A DNA stretch of 21,721 nt from Clostridiaceae bacterium (lineage in GTDB: Bacteria; Bacillota; Clostridia; Oscillospirales; Acutalibacteraceae): NCBI GenBank assembly GCA_016295355.1, contig JAEDLK010000025.1, positions 1-21,721 on the forward strand, read 5' to 3'. A program made the translations under genes and the position numbers. A model generated the notes under the pieces. It was not told where the DNA came from and did not search any database. It was given only the letters and a program-made list of their open reading frames with translations. Below, piece after piece: positions 1-6,766 of the stretch. Within the stretch, counting starts at the first letter, position 1. Each line of letters starts with the position of its first letter.

Positions 1-1
1 A

Positions 2-85
2 GCGAGTAACGGATTATCTGACATACATATATGGTCGACGGTAACAACGCATGGATTTTGTGTTGATGTGATGGTGATTCAGTAA
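2..85 (+). CDS. Possible C-terminal end of a gene cut by the window edge
   Basis: One plus-strand frame is open from the left edge to a TAA at 83-85 (27 codons), while the other two plus frames hit stops inside the same stretch. A bidirectional terminator follows within about 10 bp, as expected for a true gene end. The 27 residues (ending VMVIQ) match nothing I recognise. An open run this short can occur by chance, so the call rests mostly on the terminator. Confidence 0.3.
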   Translation, partial: ASNGLSDIHIWSTVTTHGFCVDVMVIQ

Positions 86-118
86 AAAAACAGCCGTTCA
101 TACGAACGGTCGTTTTTT
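84..118. terminator. Bidirectional rho-independent terminator
   Basis: A 6-bp stem (CCGTTC 94-99 with GAACGG 104-109) is flanked by A7 at 84-90 and T6 at 113-118, so it has a U-tract in both directions. On the minus strand it lies just after the stop codon of the AraC-type gene. On the plus strand it would end whatever gene enters from the left. Confidence 0.7.
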
Positions 119-139
119 GTGTCGATGGTGTTATATTGT

Positions 140-985
140 TTACAACAGATTGATGATTTGAGAAGCACCTCTCCTGCGGAAATCTCCCGGCGTTAAACCG
201 GTTTCACGCTTGAACACGGTATGGAAATAGTTGACCGACGAAAAGCCCAAACGGTCGGCAATTTCGAAACATGAAACACCCTCGTCCAATAACTGCATGG
301 AACGGCGTAGCTTTACCGTAAGGAAGTATTTGGCCACGCCACGGTCACAATACAATGAAAACAGGCGTTTCATATTGCTGGTACTGATGTGGCAAAGATC
401 GGCAATATCATTTACGCATAAATTGCTTTCGCAGTGATTGTTCATCAACTCAACAATGTCCTTAAATCGGGCCTCATCACGGGATGGCTTTCTTTGCGGT
501 GCCATTTCCTTTTGGCATAAATGCAGTAAAAAATCTTCTAAAGCAGTGGCGGTTTGGGAAGAGAGGAACTGAAAGCGAGAACTTTGTCCGTTAGCTTCAT
601 ACTCCTTTTGCGCCGATGAAAAGTGAGAAAACATATGGCGAAAGCTGTGCCATTCTTCGCTCGATAAATCAAAGCATTTTCGCTTAAAATGTTCCATTCC
701 GTTGCCCGTCGCAGCAAAGGAGATGATCAGCAGATGGGGGGCACTTTTGGCGGCGGACCGGATGCGGTGGAATTCCATAGGTTGATGAAAGAGCAGTTGC
801 CCATCCTTCAGATTAAAAATCTGCTCATCAGCGGCGGCAACGGCCTGACCGCTTTGAACAAAAACGGCCTCCCAAAAATCGTGCATTTCTCCCGGAAAAA
901 CAAAGCCTTCTTCCCGCACAACATCAAGACAACTGTTTAGGGCTTCAACCTTAATATACCGTTTGATGGGCTTAAGCGTATACAT
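140..985 (-). CDS. AraC-family transcriptional regulator (cupin sensor plus HTH)
   Basis: A 281-aa one-component regulator. The N-terminal half (about residues 10-150) has the look of an AraC-type cupin sugar-sensing domain (FWEAVFVQSG, then LLFHQPMEFHRIRS). The last 100 residues form the double helix-turn-helix: DIVELMNNHCESNLCVNDIADLC, then FEIADRLGFSSVNYFHTVFKRETGLTPGDFRR, which is the classic second HTH plus signature. A GTG nine bases upstream (994) is in frame, but AGGTGG at 991-996 overlaps it and sits about 5 bases before the ATG at 985, so the ATG is chosen. The gene diverges from the GH109-like/kinase pair across a 114-bp intergenic region, the usual arrangement for a local activator. 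The predicted inducer is an amino sugar or its glycoside; this is inferred from context only. Confidence 0.9.
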   Translation of the reverse strand: MYTLKPIKRYIKVEALNSCLDVVREEGFVFPGEMHDFWEAVFVQSGQAVAAADEQIFNLKDGQLLFHQPMEFHRIRSAAKSAPHLLIISFAATGNGMEHFKRKCFDLSSEEWHSFRHMFSHFSSAQKEYEANGQSSRFQFLSSQTATALEDFLLHLCQKEMAPQRKPSRDEARFKDIVELMNNHCESNLCVNDIADLCHISTSNMKRLFSLYCDRGVAKYFLTVKLRRSMQLLDEGVSCFEIADRLGFSSVNYFHTVFKRETGLTPGDFRRRGASQIINLL

Positions 986-1042
986 GAGTACCACCTGACT
1001 AAATTTATACTTTTTTTGTCCAATTTTCTATTTCATTATAAA

Positions 1043-1070
1043 TTCAATTGTGCTATATTGCAAGTATAAT
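1043..1070 (+). promoter_or_regulatory. Candidate promoter of the GH109-like/kinase operon
   Basis: The -10 TATAAT at 1065-1070 is perfect. The best -35 is a poor TTCAAT at 1043-1048 with a 16-bp spacer. A consensus -10 with a weak -35 fits an activator-dependent promoter and the divergent AraC-type regulator. A loose dyad (TTG-N3-TATA-N3-CAA, 1049-1062 area) lies in the spacer, but I could not identify a clear operator. Confidence 0.5.
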
Positions 1071-1099
1071 CAAAAAACTTATTGAGGAGGTTTTTCGAT

Positions 1100-2356
1100 A
1101 TGGAAAAATTAAAAGTCGGCATCATCGGGCTGGGATGTCGTGGGTATGTTATCACCGACGGAATTTTGGCCGCAATGTGCAAGGATGATTTGGAAATCAA
1201 AGTGGTTTGTGATCAGTTCGCCGATCGGGTTAAGAGAACGGCCGATACGTTAGAAAGAAAAACTGGTTATCGTCCGGATGAAGAAACCGATTATAAGGCC
1301 GTTATTGCCCGTGATGACATCACGGCGGTGATTATTATGACATCTTGGCGCACCCATCTGCCGATGGCCATTGAGGCGATGGCGGCCGGTAAGTATGTCG
1401 GCATTGAGGTTGGCGGCGCCTACACCTTAAAGGAATGCTGGGATTTGATTGAGGCCGGCAAAAAGTACGGCAACCGACTGATGTTTTTGGAAAATTGCTG
1501 TTACGGCGACCGTGAACTGATGATTACCCGTATGGTTCGTGAGGGTGTGATGGGTGAGGTTATCCATTGCTCCGGCGGGTATATGCATGATTTGCGCGAG
1601 GAAATCATCAACGGTAAGGAAAACCGTCATTATCGGTTGGGCAATTATCTTAACCGTAATTGCGAAAACTACCCCACTCATGAGTTGGGGCCGATTGCCA
1701 AATTGTTGGACATCAACAACGGCAACCGTTTTTGTACCTTGACCTCTACGGCTTCCAAAGCAGGCGGGTTGCACGAGTACGCCCTTCAAAACCGTCCGGC
1801 GGACGACCCGCTGACCACGGCTACCTTTGCCCAAGGCGATATCATCACCACCGTCATTAAGTGTGCCAGAGGTGAAACTATCACCATTACATTGGACACC
1901 ACACTGCCTCGCTATTATTCCCGCGGCTTTACGGTACGGGGCACCAAGGCCGGCTATTTCGGCGAAAACGACAGCTTGTTTATTGACGGCGAACATAACA
2001 GCTATGAGTTTAAGGGCAGTGAACTGTGGGGCAATGCCAAGAATTATATTGATCAATATCGTCATCCGATTTGGCAGAATTACGACCCGGTGGGTGGACA
2101 TGACGGCATGGATTGGTTGGTTTACCGTGCCTTTGTTGAGGCGGCCAAGGCTGAAAAGCGTGCGCCGATTGATTTGTATGACGCTGTTACCTATATGTGC
2201 ATTACCGCTTTGTCCGAGCAGTCCATTCAACGTGGCGGTGCTCCTGTAGACATCCCCGATTTTACCGAGGGAAGATGGTTTATGCGTGACGATATTGATT
2301 ATGATGATCCGTATTGTTTGGAGGTTAAACAGCCGTTGCGTGACGGACTGGTCTAA
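1100..2356 (+). CDS. GH109-like NAD-dependent alpha-N-acetylgalactosaminidase (Gfo/Idh/MocA fold)
   Basis: A 418-aa protein with a Gfo/Idh/MocA fold. The N-terminal Rossmann segment VGIIGLGCRG (residues 6-15) binds NAD. The rest resembles glycoside hydrolase family 109 rather than a typical sugar dehydrogenase. It has GIEVGGAYTLKECW (101-114) in place of the EKP motif, LENCCYGDRELMITRMVREGVMGEVIHCSGGYMHDL (130-165), the YPTHELGP block (191-198) whose Tyr and His correspond to the GH109 active-site pair, TLDTTLPRYYSRGFTVRGTK (264-283) and GGHDGMD (332-338). GH109 enzymes release terminal GalNAc by an NAD-assisted redox mechanism. There is no signal peptide, so it should act in the cytoplasm on imported glycans or glycosides. 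AGGAGG at 1085-1090 selects the ATG at 1100 over an upstream TTG. It is followed 15 bp later by the kinase. A plain Gfo/Idh oxidoreductase remains possible. Confidence 0.75.
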   Translation: MEKLKVGIIGLGCRGYVITDGILAAMCKDDLEIKVVCDQFADRVKRTADTLERKTGYRPDEETDYKAVIARDDITAVIIMTSWRTHLPMAIEAMAAGKYVGIEVGGAYTLKECWDLIEAGKKYGNRLMFLENCCYGDRELMITRMVREGVMGEVIHCSGGYMHDLREEIINGKENRHYRLGNYLNRNCENYPTHELGPIAKLLDINNGNRFCTLTSTASKAGGLHEYALQNRPADDPLTTATFAQGDIITTVIKCARGETITITLDTTLPRYYSRGFTVRGTKAGYFGENDSLFIDGEHNSYEFKGSELWGNAKNYIDQYRHPIWQNYDPVGGHDGMDWLVYRAFVEAAKAEKRAPIDLYDAVTYMCITALSEQSIQRGGAPVDIPDFTEGRWFMRDDIDYDDPYCLEVKQPLRDGLV

Positions 2357-2371
2357 AGAAGGAAAAAAGGT

Positions 2372-3466
2372 ATGCGCACTATTTCGTTAGTCGATTCTTA
2401 TGCGGCAGCCGAGCGGTTTAAGCTGCCGGGAATCATCACCGGTATGATCCCTTACGGTTGCGGTCATATTAACGATACCTTTTTGGTTGAAACACAGGGA
2501 GAAAACGGACGGTTTCGTGCCATCCTGCAGGCTGTCAATACGCTTGTGTTTCCCAATACGCAGGGTCTGATTGAAAACATTGATAAGGTTACCTCATACT
2601 TACGGCGTGACGAGCCGGACCCCCGTCGGGTCATGGTGCTGATTGAGGAAAAGGACGGTTCCAAGTGGCATCGTGATGCCGCCGGTCGCTGTTGGCGGAT
2701 GTATGCTTTTATTGAGAATTCTCTGTGCTTACAGCAGCCGCGCAATGAAGAGGATTTCTTTCAGTGTGCTGTGGCATTCGGTGATTTCCAGAGGCGTTTA
2801 AGTGATTTCCCGGTAAAAGAGCTGTGCGAAACCATTAAGGATTTTCATAACACACCCAAACGGTATGACAATCTGTGCAAGGCGGTCGAAAAGGATGCGG
2901 TCTGTCGCAAGGCAACGGTGTCTGCGGAGATTCGGTTTTACCAGGAAAGAGCCAGTTTTTACGGCTTGCTGTTGCAAAAGAATCGAGAGGGTCGCCTGCC
3001 GTTGCGTGTGACCCACAATGATACCAAGTGCAACAATGTTATGTTGGACGAAAAAACCGGCAAGGCTCTTTGTGTGATTGATTTAGACACCGTCATGCCC
3101 GGCTTTTCGGTCAATGACTTCGGCGATGCCATTCGATTCGGTGCCAATACGGCGGCCGAGGATGAAACCGATCTGTCGGCCGTGCGGTTGGATATTGACT
3201 TGTTCCGCTCCTATACAGCGGGATATTTGCAGGGTTGTGACGGACGCTTGACCAAAGAGGAAATCATGTTATTGCCCGAGGGGGCTAAGATGATGACCTT
3301 GGAGTGCGGTATGCGGTTCTTGACCGATTATTTGGAGGGCGACCGCTATTTCAAAACGGCCTACGCAGAGCATAATTTGGTTCGTTGTCGTACCCAAATC
3401 AAACTGGTGCAGGAAATGGAAGCCCATTGGGACGAGTTAAAGGATATGGTGGCCTCCTTCTTGTAA
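2372..3466 (+). CDS. NahK-type N-acetylhexosamine 1-kinase (APH/choline kinase fold)
   Basis: A 364-aa phosphotransferase, close to the roughly 360 aa of NahK from bifidobacteria. The kinase signature is VTHNDTKCNNVMLD (213-226), with Asp217 as the likely catalytic base, followed by CVIDLDTVMPGFSVNDFGDAIRFGANTA (234-261), where Asp237 and Asp239 should bind magnesium. The early GCGHINDTFLV (29-39) is the nucleotide-binding loop. NahK phosphorylates GlcNAc or GalNAc at C1 with ATP, bypassing the 6-phosphate route. AGAAGG at about 2357-2362 gives a good ribosome site. The gene sits 15 bp after the GH109-like gene, so the two are probably one operon: the first frees GalNAc and the second traps it as GalNAc-1-phosphate. 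Members of this kinase group are often annotated as aminoglycoside or homoserine kinases. The substrate here is inferred. Confidence 0.75.
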   Translation: MRTISLVDSYAAAERFKLPGIITGMIPYGCGHINDTFLVETQGENGRFRAILQAVNTLVFPNTQGLIENIDKVTSYLRRDEPDPRRVMVLIEEKDGSKWHRDAAGRCWRMYAFIENSLCLQQPRNEEDFFQCAVAFGDFQRRLSDFPVKELCETIKDFHNTPKRYDNLCKAVEKDAVCRKATVSAEIRFYQERASFYGLLLQKNREGRLPLRVTHNDTKCNNVMLDEKTGKALCVIDLDTVMPGFSVNDFGDAIRFGANTAAEDETDLSAVRLDIDLFRSYTAGYLQGCDGRLTKEEIMLLPEGAKMMTLECGMRFLTDYLEGDRYFKTAYAEHNLVRCRTQIKLVQEMEAHWDELKDMVASFL

Positions 3467-3472
3467 AAATAT

Positions 3473-3508
3473 AACGGTGCTTTTGTTTTGTGACCAAAGC
3501 ACCGTTTT
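3473..3508 (+). terminator. Terminator after the kinase gene
   Basis: An 11-bp perfect stem (3473-3483 with 3496-3506, core ACGGTGCTTT) has a 12-base loop and a short T4 tail. It begins 7 bp after the kinase stop and separates the sugar operon from the metalloprotease gene. The short T tract may make it leaky. Confidence 0.65.
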
Positions 3509-3538
3509 GCCGTATCGGCATATAGAGAGGTGATAGGA

Positions 3539-4054
3539 ATGAAAGAAGCCTATGAATTGATTCGTTCGGCACGAAAAACGCTGTCTTTAGAGGTGCGTGC
3601 CGATGGGACTTTGCTGGTTCGATCCCCGTATCTCGAAAGTGCCGAACGGATTGACCGTTTTGTGGAGTCCCACACCGTTTGGATTGAACGTACACGGAGC
3701 CGTGTCAAGGCAAGAAGGGAGCTGTTTCCCGAACTGACCAAGTCAGAGTGTGAAGAACTACGAAGAAAGGCACAGGCTGAATTGCCGGAACGAGTGGCTT
3801 ATTATGCGGACTTAACGGGTCTTTACCCGACTTCGGTGCGCATCACATCCGCAAAAACCCGATTTGGCAGTTGTAATGCCCAAAACGGTATTTGCTTTTC
3901 GCTGTATCTTATGCGTTATCCGGCGGACTTTATTGACTATGTGGTTTTACATGAGTTGGCTCATACCAAGCATCACAATCACAGTGCGGCGTTTTATGCA
4001 CTGATAGAACGGTATATACCGGATTATAAGGAACGCCTTCGTCATCGCCTGTAG
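3539..4054 (+). CDS. YgjP-like zinc metallopeptidase (DUF45/M48-type)
   Basis: A 171-aa soluble protein of the YgjP/DUF45 family. The zinc site is clear: HELAH at 138-142, where both His bind zinc and Glu139 is catalytic, followed by the HHNHSAAFY block (145-153) that supplies the third ligand, His148. The preceding TRFGSCNAQNGICFSLYLMRYP (108-128) and FIDYVVLHEL also match the family, which is normally somewhat longer (about 230 aa) because of an extended N-terminus. GAGAGG at 3525-3530 lies 8 bp before the ATG at 3539, which is preferred over the in-frame GTG at 3530. No signal peptide or membrane segment is seen. Its substrates are unknown; cytoplasmic protease activity is inferred from the motif. 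Confidence 0.85.
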   Translation: MKEAYELIRSARKTLSLEVRADGTLLVRSPYLESAERIDRFVESHTVWIERTRSRVKARRELFPELTKSECEELRRKAQAELPERVAYYADLTGLYPTSVRITSAKTRFGSCNAQNGICFSLYLMRYPADFIDYVVLHELAHTKHHNHSAAFYALIERYIPDYKERLRHRL

Positions 4055-4064
4055 ACAAAGACCG

Positions 4065-4093
4065 TTGACAAATGGCTTGGGCAGGCGTATAAT
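4065..4093 (+). promoter_or_regulatory. Consensus sigma-A promoter for the HMA gene
   Basis: Perfect TTGACA (4065-4070), a 17-bp spacer and perfect TATAAT (4088-4093). It starts just after the metalloprotease stop. Transcription should begin near 4100 and give a leader of about 77 bases. A promoter this strong on a tiny gene suggests that control lies in the leader. Confidence 0.9.
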
Positions 4094-4099
4094 ACCGTT

Positions 4100-4176
4100 A
4101 ATGAATCATCCTGGGTGTATCGGTGCAGTTGCACCGAAGACAGGGGTAATAATCCGGTAAGAGGTGACTGATACCG
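4100..4176 (+). promoter_or_regulatory. Structured 5' leader of the HMA gene, possible RNA regulator
   Basis: The leader can fold into nested helices: CGGTGC (4121-4126) with GCACCG (4131-4136), enclosed by a pairing of the ATCCTG segment near 4108-4113 with CAGGGT near 4141-4146. GTATC (near 4117) can also pair with GATAC at 4170-4174, just before the start codon and close to the GAGGTG ribosome site at 4161-4166. The last two pairings compete in part, so an on/off switch is conceivable. It matches no riboswitch class I know. Confidence 0.4.
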
Positions 4177-4395
4177 ATGAAAATTATGTATCATCTGGAA
4201 GATCTTGACTGTGCTCACTGTGCGGCCCGTATGGAGCAGGCTGTGTCGGCCCTGTCGGGTATTAAAAGTGTAACGGTTAATTTCTTGGCCGGTTTGATGA
4301 CGGTTGAGGCGGAGAATGTCTCGTCTGATGAATTGATGCGGGACATTCAACGGGTTTGTGCGGAAATTGAACCCGACTGTCATATCAGTTGTTGA
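4177..4395 (+). CDS. Stand-alone heavy-metal-associated (HMA) domain protein
   Basis: A 72-aa protein consisting of one ferredoxin-like HMA domain. The metal-binding pair is Cys12 and Cys15 in LDCAHCAARME, followed by the typical helix and strand ALSGIKSVTVNFLAGLMTVEAE. It resembles the N-terminal metal-binding domain of P1B-type ATPases (CadA/CopA-like), but no ATPase or metalloregulator lies nearby. The Asp before the first Cys is seen in zinc/cadmium as well as copper versions, so the metal is uncertain. Two more cysteines lie near the C-terminus: one in VCAEIEPDCHISC, with the last residue also Cys. These could add ligands. GAGGTG lies 10 bp before the ATG; an in-frame ATG at 4186 is an alternative. 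It has its own promoter and terminator. A metallochaperone role is likely. Confidence 0.85.
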   Translation: MKIMYHLEDLDCAHCAARMEQAVSALSGIKSVTVNFLAGLMTVEAENVSSDELMRDIQRVCAEIEPDCHISC

Positions 4396-4461
4396 GTTGT
4401 TTTTAGTATATTTTGGAAACTGACCGTAATGGGGTTCTTGATAAGCGGTAATCGTTAACAG

Positions 4462-4487
4462 CGGCGTGCAACGGCACGCCGTTTTTT
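4462..4487 (+). terminator. Rho-independent terminator of the HMA gene
   Basis: A GC-rich 8-bp stem (CGGCGTGC 4462-4469 with GCACGCCG 4474-4481), a 4-base loop and T6 at 4482-4487: a textbook terminator. The next promoter begins two bases later. Confidence 0.92.
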
Positions 4488-4488
4488 G

Positions 4489-4517
4489 TTGACAAGAATC
4501 GACAGAATCGGTATAAT
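4489..4517 (+). promoter_or_regulatory. Consensus sigma-A promoter of the glucosaminidase/cohesin operon
   Basis: Perfect TTGACA (4489-4494), a 17-bp spacer and perfect TATAAT (4512-4517), 33 bp before the glucosaminidase start codon. The operon appears to be strongly and constitutively expressed; no operator was noticed. Confidence 0.92.
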
Positions 4518-4550
4518 AAAAGAGAAATATATTATGGGACGGTTAGCGTA

Positions 4551-6752
4551 ATGAACAAGAAATCAGTGAAAAGTATGGCTTTTATACTGTGCCTTTGCTT
4601 GGCGCTGACGGTATGGGGTTGTCCCATCGGCGTACAGGCCACGGAGTATCCGTTGCAGGGCACGGTGAATGACAGCGGTGTTCGGCTGCGTTCCGGCCCC
4701 GGTACCGATCATTCAATTCTCGGTGTGATGGATTTAGGCGTGCAGTTGACTGTCACCGGCGAGCAGTATAATGCCAAGGATGAGATGTGGTACAGCGTGA
4801 CCTTGCCATCCGGGCAGAGCGGCTATATCATCAGCACGTATGTGACGGTGAACGATCCGCAGGAACAATTGGCGGTCACCACCGACAACGGCGTTAATGT
4901 ACGCATGGCTCCGGGCACATGGAATCCGAGTATTTATAAATTATCATATGGTGTCACCGTGACGGTCCTGGGTGTTGAAAAGGATAGAGACGGAGATGAA
5001 TGGTACTGTATTCGCTTTTCTAACGATGGAAAGCCGGGTGTCGGCTATGTGTTCCACACGCTGTTAAGATTTGTTTCGTCCTATACGCCGAATCCCGATT
5101 TTGAGCAATACATGGATGAACAGGGCTTTCCCGAAAGCTATAAGCCGTATTTGCGACAGCTACATGCCGAATATCCAAACTGGATTTTCTTAGGCGATAA
5201 AATGCCTGTTACCTGGTCGCAGGCCATGGAAATTGAATCTCGTTTGGGCACCAGTTTGGTGCAGACCACTTATCAGGCATGGAAAACCATGGAAAAGGGC
5301 GCCTATGACTGGGAAAGCGGCACATATCGGTCGTTCGACAGCGGCAATTGGGTGGCCGCACACCCCGATGTGGTAGCCTATTATTTGGATCCGAGAAATT
5401 TCCTTAACAGTGCTTCGGTGTTCCAGTTTGTGGGCATGTCATACAATCCGGCCGTTCATAACAAAGCAACCCTGCAAACCATTTTAGAGGGCACCTTTAT
5501 GGAAGGCAGTTTCCCGGAGGAGGGGTATGACACCTGGGCCGATGTGTTGATGGATGCGGCGGTGTCCAACGGAATGAGTCCCTACGCTTTGGCGGCCATG
5601 ATTCTATTAGAGCAGGGTCGTAACGGGATCGGTGCTTCCATTTCCGGTGTACAGCCGGGGTATGAAGGGTATTACAATTTTTTGAATATCCGTGCGTATG
5701 CGGCAAACGGTAATTCGGCTGTCACAAACGGGTTGATTTATGCCTCCGGCAGCGGTTCTTACGGCCGCCCGTGGAACAGTCGGGCGAAGTCTATAAAAGG
5801 CGGTGCGGCGTTTTATGCGCAGGGATATATCGCCGTTGGGCAGGATACGCTGTACTTAAAGAAATTTGATCTCAAAACAGCACCTTACGGTACCCATCAG
5901 TACATGAGTAACATACAGGGTGCCAACGGTGAGGCGGCCAGCACCCAAAAGGCCTATCAGTCTATGACGGATGCTGACTTGGTGTTCCAAATTCCGGTTT
6001 ATGAGGGAATGCCGGATGCACCCGCCGCCTATCCCACCACACAGGGAAACAACAATTATTATCTTAACAATCTGGAAATTCAATCCTTTTCACTCGATCA
6101 GTCCTTTGATTTGTATACTAACGGGTACACAGCCAGCGTTCCGTATGAGGCCTCAAGCGTCTGTGTTTCTGCAGTGCCAAAGGATAGAGATGCCGTTGTG
6201 GTAGGTGTTGGGGAGACCCCGTTGCAGGTAGGAGAAAATCGTTTGGAAATTACGGTGACAGCTACCAGCGGACGACAAAACACCTATCTTCTTACTGTGA
6301 CACGAGCAGAACCATCGGCCTATATTCCTCCGTCTTATCAATTGGATTCCTTTACAAGAGAGGGCGCTTTATTAAAGAACATAGCGCCTTACACCGATCT
6401 TTCCTCTCTTGTTGATCGGTTGGCGGTTCAGTACGGTTCGGTTCGGACGCTCTCTGCTTCCGGCATAGAAAAAAGCGGCTGTGCGGCAACAGGGGATATC
6501 TTGGTAATTGATGATACCTTAGGGGAAGAGTATGCACGGTTTACGCTTTGCGTAACGGGGGATCTTAACGGCGATGGCAAAATCACATTGCTGGATCTTG
6601 CATGGTTACAACGCCACATATTGGGAATAGAAACGCAAACCGGTGCTAATGCGGCGGCAGCCGATGTCGATGGGGATTCAGCTGTCACGCAGCAGGACTT
6701 AACCCGGTTGCAAGAGCATCTGCTACAGATTAGCCTTTTGCAGGATAAATAA
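4551..6752 (+). CDS. Secreted SH3b/N-acetylglucosaminidase with cadherin-like and dockerin domains
   Basis: A 733-aa exported peptidoglycan hydrolase. A signal peptide (about 1-30, ending VQA) is followed by two bacterial SH3 domains (about 37-98 and 108-172; VRLRSGPGTDHSILG and VNVRMAPGTWNPSIY). Next come a linker and a glucosaminidase region resembling Clostridial GH73-type enzymes (about 190-475). Glu354 in AAMILLEQG is the likely catalytic acid and GYYNFLNI (373-380) is the conserved second block. After it lie a cadherin-like beta-sandwich domain (about 505-586), an unassigned stretch (590-667) and a C-terminal dockerin (668-727). The dockerin has two calcium loops: DLNGDGKITLLD, starting at Asp671, and DVDGDSAVTQQD, starting at Asp705. 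The ribosome site is weak. The gene is 14 bp from the cohesin gene, so the dockerin probably docks there. The enzyme should cut glycan strands in the wall. Confidence 0.88.
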   Translation: MNKKSVKSMAFILCLCLALTVWGCPIGVQATEYPLQGTVNDSGVRLRSGPGTDHSILGVMDLGVQLTVTGEQYNAKDEMWYSVTLPSGQSGYIISTYVTVNDPQEQLAVTTDNGVNVRMAPGTWNPSIYKLSYGVTVTVLGVEKDRDGDEWYCIRFSNDGKPGVGYVFHTLLRFVSSYTPNPDFEQYMDEQGFPESYKPYLRQLHAEYPNWIFLGDKMPVTWSQAMEIESRLGTSLVQTTYQAWKTMEKGAYDWESGTYRSFDSGNWVAAHPDVVAYYLDPRNFLNSASVFQFVGMSYNPAVHNKATLQTILEGTFMEGSFPEEGYDTWADVLMDAAVSNGMSPYALAAMILLEQGRNGIGASISGVQPGYEGYYNFLNIRAYAANGNSAVTNGLIYASGSGSYGRPWNSRAKSIKGGAAFYAQGYIAVGQDTLYLKKFDLKTAPYGTHQYMSNIQGANGEAASTQKAYQSMTDADLVFQIPVYEGMPDAPAAYPTTQGNNNYYLNNLEIQSFSLDQSFDLYTNGYTASVPYEASSVCVSAVPKDRDAVVVGVGETPLQVGENRLEITVTATSGRQNTYLLTVTRAEPSAYIPPSYQLDSFTREGALLKNIAPYTDLSSLVDRLAVQYGSVRTLSASGIEKSGCAATGDILVIDDTLGEEYARFTLCVTGDLNGDGKITLLDLAWLQRHILGIETQTGANAAAADVDGDSAVTQQDLTRLQEHLLQISLLQDK

Positions 6753-6766
6753 CAGGGGGATCAAAC

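Noticed and set aside
1427..2230. 267-codon open frame on the minus strand within the GH109-like gene
   Set aside because: It is an antisense shadow of a clearly conserved enzyme, with no ribosome site or recognisable motif.
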